A stretch of DNA of 64,000 nucleotides, taken from NCBI RefSeq assembly GCF_014860165.1, contig NZ_JACZKG010000008.1, positions 1-64,000 on the forward strand, read 5' to 3'. This stretch comes from Devosia sp. Its GTDB lineage: Bacteria; Pseudomonadota; Alphaproteobacteria; Rhizobiales; Devosiaceae. Position 1 is the stretch's first letter; the number at the start of each line of letters is the position of its first letter. The notes beneath the pieces are model-generated. The model made no database searches. It was not told the origin of the DNA and was given only the letters and a program-made list of their open reading frames with translations. This document shows, piece after piece, positions 9,987-18,011 of the stretch. A program made the translations under genes and the position numbers.

Positions 9987-10190
9987 CTAGTTCAGCAGGC
10001 CAAGGAGGCTGGTCGTGCTGCCCGGATGCTGGAGGATATAGGCCACCAAAGGCGGCAGCACGCCGAAGCACATGGCTGCAGGCGGCGAAGCCTTAAGCAA
10101 CCTCGCGATGAGATAGACGATCAGAAAGGCGGCGAACGTGAACAAGAGGTCGGCCGCATTGTCGGCAATCAACGCCATCAACCGTCCCAC
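9987..10190 (-). CDS. Small membrane protein of unknown function
   Basis: A GTG at 10190 lies five bases behind GGGAGGG. The 67-residue product has two hydrophobic segments (LLFTFAAFLIVYLIARLL and AAMCFGVLPPLVAYIL), suggesting a two-helix hairpin in the inner membrane. An internal ATG (MALIADN) is a possible alternative start. No family is recognised. It lies between the peroxiredoxin and creA on the same strand, with gaps that suggest its own transcript. Confidence 0.6.
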   Translation of the reverse strand: MGRLMALIADNAADLLFTFAAFLIVYLIARLLKASPPAAMCFGVLPPLVAYILQHPGSTTSLLGLLN

Positions 10191-10282
10191 AGCGACCCTC
10201 CCAGATGCGCCCTAGCAGGGGCACACTGGGCGTGGGACATTTTCATTCGGTGGCAGAATGAATTCGCATTTTGCTAAAGTTT

Positions 10283-10783
10283 CTATTGGGCCGGTGCCGG
10301 CGCTCCATTGCTCCAGGTGACCTGCTCCCCAGCCAGGGGAATGACCGACAGGCTCATCTTGCCGGATCCTTGCTGGATTTCTCGGGCATGGGCCAGATAG
10401 ATCAAGGCATTGTTGGCGCTATCATAGACACGCGTGACCCGGAGCGACTTCCAGATCAGGGACCGCCCTTCCCTGAAGATTTCCTCTCCACCGGCACGTG
10501 TCGATACATCCCCGATGGTAATGGGCCCGGTGACCGAGCAATCGAGCGCCGAATAGGACGGATCCTCGAACCAGTTACCCTGCTGCAGGCGGTCGATGAA
10601 GGAGCGGTTGAAATAGGCCAGGTGGCAGACGACGCCATCGACTTCGGGATCGGCCACGGCATCGATGGAAATGTCGTTGCCGGTCCAGTCGACCCCGACA
10701 TTGCCCACTTCGCGGCTATCGCCACAGGCGGCGAGCGTCACGGCGACGGCGGCAGTCATGGCGAGGGCGGCGAGACGGTTCAT
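10283..10783 (-). CDS. creA: CreA family lipoprotein
   Basis: The 166-residue product starts MNRLAALAMTAAVAVTLAACGDS, a lipoprotein signal with lipobox LAAC, so it should be membrane-anchored in the periplasm. The mature part follows CreA: EVGNVGVDWTGNDISIDAVADPEVDGVVCHLAYF, GLAEDPS-like NWFEDPSYSALDCSVTGPI, and a basic segment RSLIWKSLRVTRVYDSANNALIYLAHA. The two Cys in VVCHL and LDCSV are conserved in the family. The biochemical role of CreA is not established. Elsewhere it sits with creBCD; here it stands alone. Confidence 0.88.
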   Translation of the reverse strand: MNRLAALAMTAAVAVTLAACGDSREVGNVGVDWTGNDISIDAVADPEVDGVVCHLAYFNRSFIDRLQQGNWFEDPSYSALDCSVTGPITIGDVSTRAGGEEIFREGRSLIWKSLRVTRVYDSANNALIYLAHAREIQQGSGKMSLSVIPLAGEQVTWSNGAPAPAQ

Positions 10784-10847
10784 TGGGGGGCTCCCTTGGT
10801 TCGGGGAATAGATGGCCCTTCCCAGCCGCTACCGCAAGGGCGATCGC

Positions 10848-10981
10848 CTGCCCCCACTTGAGGGGAAGGACTGAGGGTGTGGGCGATGGGTTGGCCTCCA
10901 GACGACCCCCACCCCAGCTCTGCCAGGACCCTTCGGGCCCAGCTGCGCTACCCTCCCCTCAACGGGGGAGGGAGGGCAGGC
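10848..10981. repeat. Imperfect palindromic intergenic repeat
   Basis: The gap between creA and the ABC permease is rich in CCCTC/GAGGG blocks. A compact hairpin CCCTCCCC-TCAAC-GGGGGAGGG lies at about 10950-10973, and a weaker complementary block at 10854-10886. The style matches the repeat at 19152-19273, hinting at a dispersed family, but arm pairing here is poor. Confidence 0.4.
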
Positions 10982-10999
10982 GCACAGAGCTCAGAGGCT

Positions 11000-11800
11000 T
11001 CAGCGCGTATTCTCGCGCAGATACCGCTCCAGCAGGCGCACCAGCAGCGACAGCGAGATGGTCATGGTGAGGTAGAGGAAGGCCACCACATTATAGGTTT
11101 CAAAGAACAGGAAGGTGCCCGATGAATAGACCTTGCCGAGCTGGGTGATGTCCTGGACGCCCAGGGCCGAAACGAGCGCGGAATCCTTGATCATCGAGAC
11201 GAAATCGTTGGCCAGCGGCGGCAATATGGTGCGCAGGGCCTGCGGGAAGGTGACGAGGCGGAAGCATTTCCAGCGTGAAAGGCCCAGTGAACGCGCCGCT
11301 TCGAGCTGGCCGCGATCCACCGATTCTATTCCCGCGCGGAAAATCTCGGCGATAAAGGCAGAATAGCAGATCGTGAGCGCGACGATGGCGCGCCAGACGA
11401 AATCGAACTGCCTGATGGTGACGAGCGTGTCGAACGGCTGCAGCAGCCAATTGACTGCCCCCACCATGAACGGAGCCCCGACAAAGGCGACGTAGAACAG
11501 GAAGACCAGCACCGGAATGCCGCGAATGATTTCCACGTAGAAGGTGGCTGTTTCGCAGAGGATACGGTTGCCTGAGGTGCGGGCCAGGGCGACAAGCAGG
11601 CCGATCAGGGTGGCGGCAAAGAAGGCAATGAGGGTGACCCAAACGGTGGTGAGCACGCCGCCCGACAGGGCGCGGAAGATCTGCGAGTAACCGGCATCAT
11701 TGCTGATGGCCCAGAGGCCGACGACGAAGAGCAGCCCAATGGCGAGAAGCCACCATGGCATGCGGGAGAGGATGGAAGGTTTGCGGGGGATATAGGTCAT
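11000..11800 (-). CDS. Polar amino-acid ABC transporter permease (HisM/GlnP family)
   Basis: The 266-residue inner-membrane protein has about five to six hydrophobic segments and the permease EAA loop (LEAARSLGLSRWKCFRLVTFPQALR), which contacts the ATPase. IRGIPVLVFLFYVAFVG is typical of amino-acid permeases. It follows the binding-protein gene (11843-12646) by 42 bp, so the two form an operon. No ATP-binding subunit gene is adjacent, so the importer must borrow one encoded elsewhere, or the cluster is incomplete. Confidence 0.9.
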   Translation of the reverse strand: MTYIPRKPSILSRMPWWLLAIGLLFVVGLWAISNDAGYSQIFRALSGGVLTTVWVTLIAFFAATLIGLLVALARTSGNRILCETATFYVEIIRGIPVLVFLFYVAFVGAPFMVGAVNWLLQPFDTLVTIRQFDFVWRAIVALTICYSAFIAEIFRAGIESVDRGQLEAARSLGLSRWKCFRLVTFPQALRTILPPLANDFVSMIKDSALVSALGVQDITQLGKVYSSGTFLFFETYNVVAFLYLTMTISLSLLVRLLERYLRENTR

Positions 11801-11842
11801 CGTTAGTGGGACCGCGGCGGGGCCGCGATCCCGAAACTCCGC

Positions 11843-12646
11843 CTACTGCGCTGCGTTATACTCGTAGAACCACTTCTGCTGCAGCGCCTCCATGGTGCCA
11901 TCGGCCTTGATCTGGGCCAGGGCGGCGTTGACCGGAGCGACCAGATCGGAGCCGGGCGTGAAGATGAAGCCGAAATCCTCGGTGCCAAGGGGCTCGCCGA
12001 TGACTTTGAAGGCGCCCGGATTGGCGCCGATATAGCCATTGGCCGAGGTCTGATCCATCAGCACGGTGTCGACGTCGCCCGACTGCAGGGCCGAGACCGA
12101 GGCCCCGAAGGTATCGAACAGCTTGATGCGCGGATTGGCTTCGTCGCCGTCGAGCACGTTGTAGACGGCGACGTAGAAGTTGGTGGTGCCGGCCTGCGCG
12201 CCGACGAGATTGGCCGGATCGGCGGCAAAGCTGGCCGCATCGGTGAAGCGGCTTTCATCGGCGCGGACGAGCATTAGCTGCTGGCTGGTGAGGTAGCTGT
12301 CGGAGAAGTCAATCTGGCTCTTGCGCTCGTCATTGATGGTGATGCCGTCCATGCCGACATCGAACTGGCCGTCGCGCACCGCCTGGATCATCACATCCCA
12401 GCTCGAGAGTTGCCAATCCACCTTGGCGTTGAGGCGCTTGGCGATCTCATTGAAGAGATCGTATTCGAGACCAATGCCTTCACCGGTCGCCGGATCGGCG
12501 AAATTGAGCGGCACATAGGCATTTTCGGTGACGGCAATGATGCTGCGACCGCCCAGATCGGGCAGCGCGTCCTGCGCCTGGACGGCGCTCAGGCCGACGG
12601 CGAGAATTGCCGCGGCAGCGGCGAGCAGCTTGGTCAGGTTTGGCAT
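11843..12646 (-). CDS. Amino-acid ABC transporter periplasmic binding protein (family 3)
   Basis: The 267-residue product starts [25 protein letters not shown], a signal peptide cut before QDALPDL. The mature part shows the solute-binding family 3 pattern: [71 protein letters not shown], and a closing [11 protein letters not shown]. These suit a polar amino acid; the exact ligand cannot be read. It is the first gene of a two-gene operon with the permease. Confidence 0.92.
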   Translation of the reverse strand: MPNLTKLLAAAAAILAVGLSAVQAQDALPDLGGRSIIAVTENAYVPLNFADPATGEGIGLEYDLFNEIAKRLNAKVDWQLSSWDVMIQAVRDGQFDVGMDGITINDERKSQIDFSDSYLTSQQLMLVRADESRFTDAASFAADPANLVGAQAGTTNFYVAVYNVLDGDEANPRIKLFDTFGASVSALQSGDVDTVLMDQTSANGYIGANPGAFKVIGEPLGTEDFGFIFTPGSDLVAPVNAALAQIKADGTMEALQQKWFYEYNAAQ

Positions 12647-12714
12647 GAGGCGGCGATCTCCCGGACAGTGGTTTGCCGGGAGACTAGACCAAGCGGGAAG
12701 GGCTTGGGAATGGG

Positions 12715-13086
12715 CTATTGCGCCTCGTCGACAGTCTCGGCCTTGGCGGCTCGTTCCTTGATCGACTTGATGCAATTCTTGGCGCTGGAGCGGGACTTGT
12801 AGGTCTCGGACCGCACCATCGGCTCGCCATTGGCGGCGACGAAGCGGACATAGGTCTGGCCGTCCTTGCTGGCCACGAGTTCGAAGCGATAGCCCTTGCC
12901 TTCTTCGCCCTTGGTCAGATCGACCACGGCGGCGCCAGGCGCATTCTTCTTGATCGATTCGATGCAGTTGGTGGCGCTGGCCTTGGACTTGTAGTTTTCC
13001 GACCAGACCATGGTTTCGGCATTGTAGACAAACTTGGCGATGAACTCGCCATTCTTGGCAGCAGTGATCTTGAAACGATGCGGCAT
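12715..13086 (-). CDS. DUF1508/YegP-like protein with two tandem repeats
   Basis: The 123-residue product consists of two copies of the DUF1508 (YegP) module: [42 protein letters not shown] and [43 protein letters not shown]. Each repeat should form a small alpha/beta unit. It has no signal peptide, so it is likely cytoplasmic. The function of the family is not known. It ends 69 bp before the divergent end of the amino-acid binding-protein gene region and looks monocistronic. Confidence 0.88.
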   Translation of the reverse strand: MPHRFKITAAKNGEFIAKFVYNAETMVWSENYKSKASATNCIESIKKNAPGAAVVDLTKGEEGKGYRFELVASKDGQTYVRFVAANGEPMVRSETYKSRSSAKNCIKSIKERAAKAETVDEAQ

Positions 13087-13171
13087 GACGCAGAAGCCCT
13101 CCTCAGGAGCGACCGCGGGGGGCCGCTTTGCCCGGACAGCTTAGCCGGGTGTGGGCAGAAAGAAAGCCCCG

Positions 13172-13471
13172 TCAGGTTGCCGCCTTGTGGCCATCGATGT
13201 GACCCAGATCGCGGTCCGGATCGATGCGGTCGCGCACCATCTGCTTGAGCTGCCTGACGTCGGGGAAGCCGCCATCGCGCTTGCGCTCCCAGATCAGTTC
13301 CCCATCAAGGCTGATCTCGAAAATGCCGCCGGTGCCCGGGACCAGCGTCACCGCGCCGAGCTCGAGGCTGAAGGTGGACAGCAGTTCGGACGCCATCCAG
13401 GCCGAACGCAGCAGCCAGTTGCACTGCGTGCAATAGGTGATGGTGAGGCTCGGCCTGATGGTGCCGGCCAT
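13172..13471 (-). CDS. SelT/SelW/SelH (Rdx) family protein
   Basis: The 99-residue product has the thioredoxin-like Rdx signature: YCTQCNWLLRSAWMASELLSTF with a CxxC redox pair (Cys in place of selenocysteine). It continues with GTGGIFEISLDGELIWERKRDGGFPDVRQLKQMVRDRIDPDRDLGH, the classic SelW C-terminal half. It probably acts in thiol redox in the cytoplasm. The start is 3 bp from the stop of the upstream cyclic-nucleotide-binding gene, so both share an operon. Confidence 0.93.
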   Translation of the reverse strand: MAGTIRPSLTITYCTQCNWLLRSAWMASELLSTFSLELGAVTLVPGTGGIFEISLDGELIWERKRDGGFPDVRQLKQMVRDRIDPDRDLGHIDGHKAAT

Positions 13472-13474
13472 CCG

Positions 13475-13939
13475 TCAGCTCTTCTTGCGCTTTTTGGTGA
13501 TGTCTGCCGGATCGACCAGGCTCGCCAGGATCTGGTCGACCAGGTCCAGATCCTGCCGCTTGCCGGCCGCCTGCTGCTGCAGATCGACCAGATAGGAGGT
13601 GGTGTAGTAGAGGCGCCGCGCCAGCATGGTGGCGATATGCAGGGAGAATTCGGGGCGGCTGTCGAGGAAGGTCAGCGCATCGGGGATTTCGTAGGCAGTG
13701 ACCGCCGAGAGCGCCTTGACGGTGGCCGAATGGGGCATGTCGAGCAGCACCGCCATTTCACCGAAAATCGAGCCGGGCTCGTCGACATGGGTGACCTGGG
13801 TGCGTTCGCGGATGACTTCCACCTGGCCCTCGATCAGCACATAGAGCCGACCGAGCCGCTCCCCTTCGGGCAGCATCACCGCGCCCGGCTTGAAGCTCAC
13901 CTGCTTGAGCCCCTGGCAATATTCGAGAATGTCGGCCAT
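13475..13939 (-). CDS. Stand-alone cyclic-nucleotide-binding domain protein
   Basis: The 154-residue product is one cNMP-binding beta-roll: FKPGAVMLPEGERLGRLYVLIEGQVEVIRE, EPGSIFGEMAVLLDMPHSATVKALSAVTAYEI. The phosphate-binding cassette appears as FGEMAVLLDMPHSATV, with His-Ser where Arg-Thr/Ser-Ala is usual, so ligand binding may be altered. A short helical tail and a lysine-rich end (KKRKKS) follow; there is no DNA-binding HTH as in Crp/Fnr. It may therefore act as a sensor for a partner protein. It is in an operon with the SelW-like gene. Confidence 0.85.
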   Translation of the reverse strand: MADILEYCQGLKQVSFKPGAVMLPEGERLGRLYVLIEGQVEVIRERTQVTHVDEPGSIFGEMAVLLDMPHSATVKALSAVTAYEIPDALTFLDSRPEFSLHIATMLARRLYYTTSYLVDLQQQAAGKRQDLDLVDQILASLVDPADITKKRKKS

Positions 13940-14042
13940 GTGTCCCTCCGCCCTACCGGGACACTCTATATCGCGTAACCCGCTGGCTGGTCAAAGCAAA
14001 GGCGGTTGGTGCAAACGGCGGCCCAAGCCCCCGCTGGGCGGT

Positions 14043-14075
14043 CAAAGCAAAGCCGCCCGGGGTGAACCGGGCGGC
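14043..14075 (-). terminator. Terminator of the DUF1236 gene
   Basis: A perfect 9-bp stem GCCGCCCGG (14052-14060) / CCGGGCGGC (14067-14075) encloses a 6-nt loop. On the minus strand it is followed by TTTGCTTTG. It lies about 20 bp after the stop of the DUF1236 gene. Confidence 0.85.
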
Positions 14076-14094
14076 TGGTATTGAGGCGCCTGGG

Positions 14095-14742
14095 TCAGTT
14101 GATCCAGACAACCGTGCGGTTGGTCGAATCGACCAGAGCCGGGCGATCGTTGAGATAGACATAGCCGTAGCGCGGCGAATCCGGAATGGTCGCGATCTCG
14201 GTGCCGTCGGGCAGCACATAGCCGACTACCACGTCACCCTGGGCCTGGATCGAAACCGTGGGGTTGGACAGGGCGTAGTCAGCCGCGGTCTGCGGCACGA
14301 GGTAACCCGGCGAATAGACCAGGGCGCGGGTTTCGAGATCCACGATCCAGACGCGGTCATTGGCATAGAGATAGCCATGGGCCGGATCGTTCTGGATCGG
14401 ATGGATGGTCACCTCGGCCGGGACGACGAAGCCGATATCGACGCTGCCATCGACATAGATGGGCTCGACCGGATTGGCCACGACATAGTCGATCGACGCC
14501 GTTTCGATGCCCGCTTCAGCGCCGATGGTGGCGCCGGCAAACCCGCCGATAACGGCGCCGATGGGCCCGCCGAGCAGGCCGCCGATGACGGCACCGGTGG
14601 TGGCGCCGCCAGTCGCGCCGATGACGGCGCCGGCTTCGGCATTGGAGCCCGATTCAACGCCGACGACCTTGTCCTGAGCAAAGGTGGGGATGGCGAGGGC
14701 GAGCGAAAGCGTGGCCACGGAGGCCATGAGGATCTTCTTCAT
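14095..14742 (-). CDS. Exported DUF1236 protein with a glycine-zipper segment
   Basis: The 215-residue product starts MKKILMASVATLSLALAIPTFAQ, a signal peptide. Next comes a Gly/Ala-rich block (residues ~37-80, GAVIGATGG, GAVIGGLLGGPIGAVIGGFAGA) typical of glycine-zipper membrane-associated segments. The rest repeats a DUF1236-like unit three times (YVDGSVDIGFVVPAEVTIHPI; SIQAQGDVVVGYVLPDGTEIATI; each followed by GYxYxNDR). DUF1236 proteins are common exported proteins in Rhizobiales, of unknown function. It is monocistronic with its own terminator. Confidence 0.85.
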   Translation of the reverse strand: MKKILMASVATLSLALAIPTFAQDKVVGVESGSNAEAGAVIGATGGATTGAVIGGLLGGPIGAVIGGFAGATIGAEAGIETASIDYVVANPVEPIYVDGSVDIGFVVPAEVTIHPIQNDPAHGYLYANDRVWIVDLETRALVYSPGYLVPQTAADYALSNPTVSIQAQGDVVVGYVLPDGTEIATIPDSPRYGYVYLNDRPALVDSTNRTVVWIN

Positions 14743-14879
14743 TTTTGGTTTTCCTTCGTATCGGAGCGGGCCGTGGCCCGCTCGTTTTGCGGAAGCGCCG
14801 GGGCCGGAAGCCTGGCGCAGTTAACCGCCCCGTGCTGCCTCAACGGGCGCCTGGATGGTTCGTTCCGCCGACCGGAGGC

Positions 14880-15365
14880 TTACGATTTGAGCTGTTGCAC
14901 AATGGCATCGGCCAGGTCGGCCGGCTGCGTATCCGGCGCGAAGCGCGCCACCACACGGCCATCGCGGCCGATGAGGAATTTGGTGAAATTCCACTTGATC
15001 GCCTCCGAGCCAAAAATGCCGGGGGCCGAGGCCTTGAGCCAGGTGTAGAGCGGATGCTCGTGGGGGCCGTTGACATCGAGCTTGGCAAAGAGCGGGAAGC
15101 TGACGCCGAAATTGAGCTCACAGAAATCGGCGATCTCGGCTTCCGTCCCCGGCTCCTGGCCGCCGAACTGGTTGCAAGGCATGCCCAACACGACCAGGCC
15201 AGCGCCGCCATGCGTGCGCCACAGCGCCTCGAGCCCTTCATATTGCGGGGTGAGGCCACATTTGCTGGCGGTATTGACCACCAGCACCACCTTGCCGGCA
15301 TAGGCGGCAAGCGGCTGCAGCGTGCCATCGAGCAATGGCAGGGTAAAATCGCCCAGACGCGTCAC
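14880..15365 (-). CDS. Glutathione peroxidase family protein (Cys type)
   Basis: The family reduces peroxides with glutathione or thioredoxin. Motifs are NTASKCGLTPQYEGL with Cys in place of Sec, LGMPCNQFGGQEPG with the Gln, and IKWNFTKFLIGRDGRVV with the Trp-Asn pair, so the catalytic tetrad is complete. I choose the GTG at 15365 (MTRLGDFTLPLLDG), 7 bp after the stop of the upstream small gene, giving 161 residues, the usual size; it is probably translated by coupling. An open frame continues upstream but overlaps the small gene antiphase. Confidence 0.9.
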   Translation of the reverse strand: MTRLGDFTLPLLDGTLQPLAAYAGKVVLVVNTASKCGLTPQYEGLEALWRTHGGAGLVVLGMPCNQFGGQEPGTEAEIADFCELNFGVSFPLFAKLDVNGPHEHPLYTWLKASAPGIFGSEAIKWNFTKFLIGRDGRVVARFAPDTQPADLADAIVQQLKS

Positions 15366-15372
15366 GGCAGGA

Positions 15373-15573
15373 TCAGGCCGAGACAGCCAGCGGGCGCAGG
15401 TCGGATTCGGCGACGATGCGCAGATGCGTTTCGGCCTTGGCCTGGACGCGATATTGCACGGCATGGCCCTCATAGGGCAGCAAGGCCATGATCTCGCACT
15501 GGCCGGCCTTGCGGCTGGAACTGCCGCGATTGGGCAGCAGATCGAGTGTCTGGCCGATTTTGTATTTGTGCAT
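15373..15573 (-). CDS. Conserved small protein of unknown function
   Basis: The 66-residue product starts MHKYKIGQTLDLLPNRG. The pattern (H/Y)KIGQ...P.RG....G.YEI..LLP.......YR(V/I)...E.HLRIV.ESDLR resembles a small conserved family in Rhizobiales, possibly a KOW/Tudor-like beta-barrel, but no function is known to me. It lies directly upstream of the glutathione peroxidase gene and probably drives its translation. Confidence 0.75.
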   Translation of the reverse strand: MHKYKIGQTLDLLPNRGSSSRKAGQCEIMALLPYEGHAVQYRVQAKAETHLRIVAESDLRPLAVSA

Positions 15574-15809
15574 CTGGGGAGGCTCCGTTCCACGCGAAGG
15601 ACGAGACAACCCGGCCCTTATTGCGATGACGCTATACCATTTTGGCCCTGAGCGGGGATTTAATCGGCGCGACCGGTTTCCGGACAGCGCGTGCGCCGGT
15701 GGCGTTGAGGCGTCAAACGCTCCCGCGGGGGCCCCGAGAACGCCCGCCCGCCGCCACTTATCCCCGCCGGATGCATCGGCCCTAGAGTCTTCGACAAAGG
15801 AGACCCGTC

Positions 15810-16883
15810 ATGGACCATACAGCTCGCCTCACCCTGCCCTTCATCATGCCCAGCCAGGCGCAGAAGCACATTACCCACAACGAGGCCATCGCGGCGCTCG
15901 ACGCGTTGGTGCAGCCAACAGTGGAGAGCCGTGTACTGGGGGTGCCGCCCACGTCGCCGCTGGCCGGGGAAGCCTGGATCGTGCCCGAGGGGGCGAGCGG
16001 CGCCTGGTCCGGCCATGGCGGGGAGATCGCTGCCTTCCAGTCCGGGGCCTGGAGCTACTTCGATCCGGCGCCGGGCTGGCAGGTCTATGACCGGTCCGAC
16101 ATGACCCAGCTGGTCTTCGAGGCGGGGGGCTGGACGCCGCTGGCCTCGCTGGGCGCCGCCTTGCCACGGCTGGGCATCAATACCAGCGCCGACACCACCA
16201 ACCGGCTGGCCGTGGCCGGGGCGGCGACGCTGCTCACCCATGCGGGCAATGGCCACCAGCTCAAACTCAACAAGAATGCGGCAGGCGATACGGCGAGCCT
16301 GCTCTACCAGACCAACTGGTCCGGGCGGGCCGAAATGGGCCTTGCCGGCGACGACCATTGGCGGCTCAAGGTCAGCCCCGATGGCTCAAGCTGGATCAAT
16401 GCGCTTACCATCGACGCCGCGACCGGCGCGGCCACCGTCGCCGCCAGCCTGCGGCCCGCCACCGACAATGCAGTGACGCTGGGCGGTTCGGGCGCCCGCT
16501 GGTCCGCAGTCTGGGCCGCTACCGGCACGATCCAGACCTCCGATGCCAGGCAGAAGGCCGACATTGCCCCCAGCGACCTCGGGCTTGACTTCATTCTGGC
16601 ACTAAACCCGGTCCGCTATCGCTGGGCCGTGGGCGGCCACGAGGCGGGCGAGAAGCGACCGGGGCAGCGCACGCATTATGGCCTGCTCGCCCAGCAGGTG
16701 CAGGAAGTGCTCGGCGACCGCGATTTTGCCGGCCACATCCTCGCTGATCCCACCGACCCGCAGAGCGAACAGGGCCTGCGCTACGACGCCTTCATCGCGC
16801 CGTTGATCAAGGCGGTGCAGGAATTGGCAGGGCGGGTGGAGGCGTTGGAAGCTAAGTCTTCAGCCCGCGGATCAGCGCCTTGA
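15810..16883 (+). CDS. DUF2793 / peptidase S74 phage-type tail-fibre protein (orphan)
   Basis: The 357-residue product begins with a DUF2793 module (TARLTLPFIMPSQAQKHITHNEAIAALDALVQPTV), a phage/GTA-associated domain. A serine/threonine/glycine-rich fibre region follows. It ends with an S74 intramolecular chaperone autocleavage domain (IQTSDARQKADIAPSDLGLDFILALNPVRYRW; the Ser in TSD is the expected cleavage residue), then HYGLLAQQVQEVL and a coiled-coil tail. Such domains trimerise fibres and then cut themselves off. No other phage gene is near. It may be a remnant or a distal part of a gene transfer agent. Its last 32 bp overlap the convergent TetR gene. Confidence 0.85.
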   Translation: MDHTARLTLPFIMPSQAQKHITHNEAIAALDALVQPTVESRVLGVPPTSPLAGEAWIVPEGASGAWSGHGGEIAAFQSGAWSYFDPAPGWQVYDRSDMTQLVFEAGGWTPLASLGAALPRLGINTSADTTNRLAVAGAATLLTHAGNGHQLKLNKNAAGDTASLLYQTNWSGRAEMGLAGDDHWRLKVSPDGSSWINALTIDAATGAATVAASLRPATDNAVTLGGSGARWSAVWAATGTIQTSDARQKADIAPSDLGLDFILALNPVRYRWAVGGHEAGEKRPGQRTHYGLLAQQVQEVLGDRDFAGHILADPTDPQSEQGLRYDAFIAPLIKAVQELAGRVEALEAKSSARGSAP

Positions 16884-17436
16884 TGGCCTTGCGGTAGTCG
16901 GCCAGTTCCTCGGGTGCCGCCAGGGCGGCGCGGTCGAACATAGCGCCGAAGACCCGGGCCAGGGTTTCCACCGGCAGCTTCTTCATCGCACCCGCCTCCA
17001 TGGCGTCGCGCAGGCCAGTGACCAGGGTTTGAAGGCCGTGGCGGGCATCGATGGCGTCGACCGCCGCGCGGCCCAGCACGGCCGGCGCGTCGATCAGCAG
17101 AATCTGGCGGCGGCCGGGATCCTGCATGGCATCGAGAAAGGCGTCGCCGCCCGATATCAACGCCCTGATGGGTCCAGGTTCCTCATCGCCGTCCGCCGTG
17201 GCGGCATTGATGGTCATGGCCATCAGCAGATGTTCCTCTTCCACCACGGCTGCAAACAGCGCCTCCTTGTCGGCGAAGTGGTGGTATAGCGCGCCACGCG
17301 TCACCCCGGCAGCGGCAACGATCTCGGGCGTGCCGGTGCCAGCATAGCCTTTTTCGGCGAAGAGCCGCCGCGCCGCCGCGATGAGTGCGCGCCTGGTGTG
17401 GGTTCGCCGCTCCTCCTGGGTTTTTCGCACTTGCAT
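16852..17436 (-). CDS. TetR/AcrR family transcriptional regulator
   Basis: The 194-residue protein has the TetR HTH at the N-terminus: [53 protein letters not shown]. The C-terminal ligand domain is variable. It is divergent from a VOC-family gene (17515). The short intergenic region has two near-identical 17-bp palindromes, one covering its own ribosome site and start, so autorepression and control of the VOC gene are likely. The ligand is unknown. Confidence 0.93.
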   Translation of the reverse strand: MQVRKTQEERRTHTRRALIAAARRLFAEKGYAGTGTPEIVAAAGVTRGALYHHFADKEALFAAVVEEEHLLMAMTINAATADGDEEPGPIRALISGGDAFLDAMQDPGRRQILLIDAPAVLGRAAVDAIDARHGLQTLVTGLRDAMEAGAMKKLPVETLARVFGAMFDRAALAAPEELADYRKAIKALIRGLKT

Positions 17437-17481
17437 ACATGCGTCCTGTATGTTTATGTTATTGATACAGGCAGTATGTAT
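17435..17481. promoter_or_regulatory. Two TetR operators between the TetR and VOC genes
   Basis: Site A is ATACATGCGTCCTGTAT (17435-17451); site B is ATACAGGCAGTATGTAT (17465-17481). Both match ATACA-N7-TGTAT. Site A read on the minus strand is ATACAGGACGCATGTAT, identical to B except in the central four bases. Their centres are 30 bp apart, close to three helical turns on one face. Site A overlaps the TetR start codon. Confidence 0.85.
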
Positions 17482-17514
17482 TTACGTTACCCCCATGGCA
17501 AGGAGTATTCCGCT

Positions 17515-17928
17515 ATGCTGAAGATGCTCGCACTCTATCCGCTGCTGCTGGTGACCGATGTTGAGGGCACCGCGCAATTCTACGAACGCCATCTCGGCTT
17601 CACCCGCGTCTTTTCCAGCGACTGGTATGTGCATCTGCGCTCGCCAGCCGCCCAGGTCTATGAACTGGCCATCATCGCCCATGATCATGACACCATCCCC
17701 CAGGCCGGTCGCAAGCCGACATCAGGCCTGCTGCTCAGTTTTGAGGTGGAGGACGCCGCGGCCGAACACGCCCGCCTGCTGGCTGAAGGCGTCGAGGTCG
17801 TGCAGCCGCTACGGGACGAGGTTTTCGGCCAGCGGCACTTCATCGCGGTTGATCCCAACGGCATCCTGCTCGACATCATCACCCCCATCGAGCCTGATCC
17901 GGAATGGCTCGCGGCAAATTCTCCGTGA
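17515..17928 (+). CDS. VOC (glyoxalase/bleomycin-resistance) superfamily protein
   Basis: The 137-residue product starts [29 protein letters not shown] at 17515 behind AAGGAGTATTCCGCT. It shows the paired beta-alpha-beta-beta-beta modules of the vicinal oxygen chelate fold and ends with the metal-binding [18 protein letters not shown]. Substrate is unknown; many relatives are dioxygenases, glyoxalases or resistance proteins. Control by the divergent TetR regulator is likely from the operators in the shared promoter. Confidence 0.88.
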   Translation: MLKMLALYPLLLVTDVEGTAQFYERHLGFTRVFSSDWYVHLRSPAAQVYELAIIAHDHDTIPQAGRKPTSGLLLSFEVEDAAAEHARLLAEGVEVVQPLRDEVFGQRHFIAVDPNGILLDIITPIEPDPEWLAANSP

Positions 17929-18011
17929 TCCAAATAAATTCACCGAACCGTCTGGCGCGGCGCGATTCTCCCCGTTAGTTTGCCGCTAACATTTCAGGGA
18001 GGATCGCGCCA

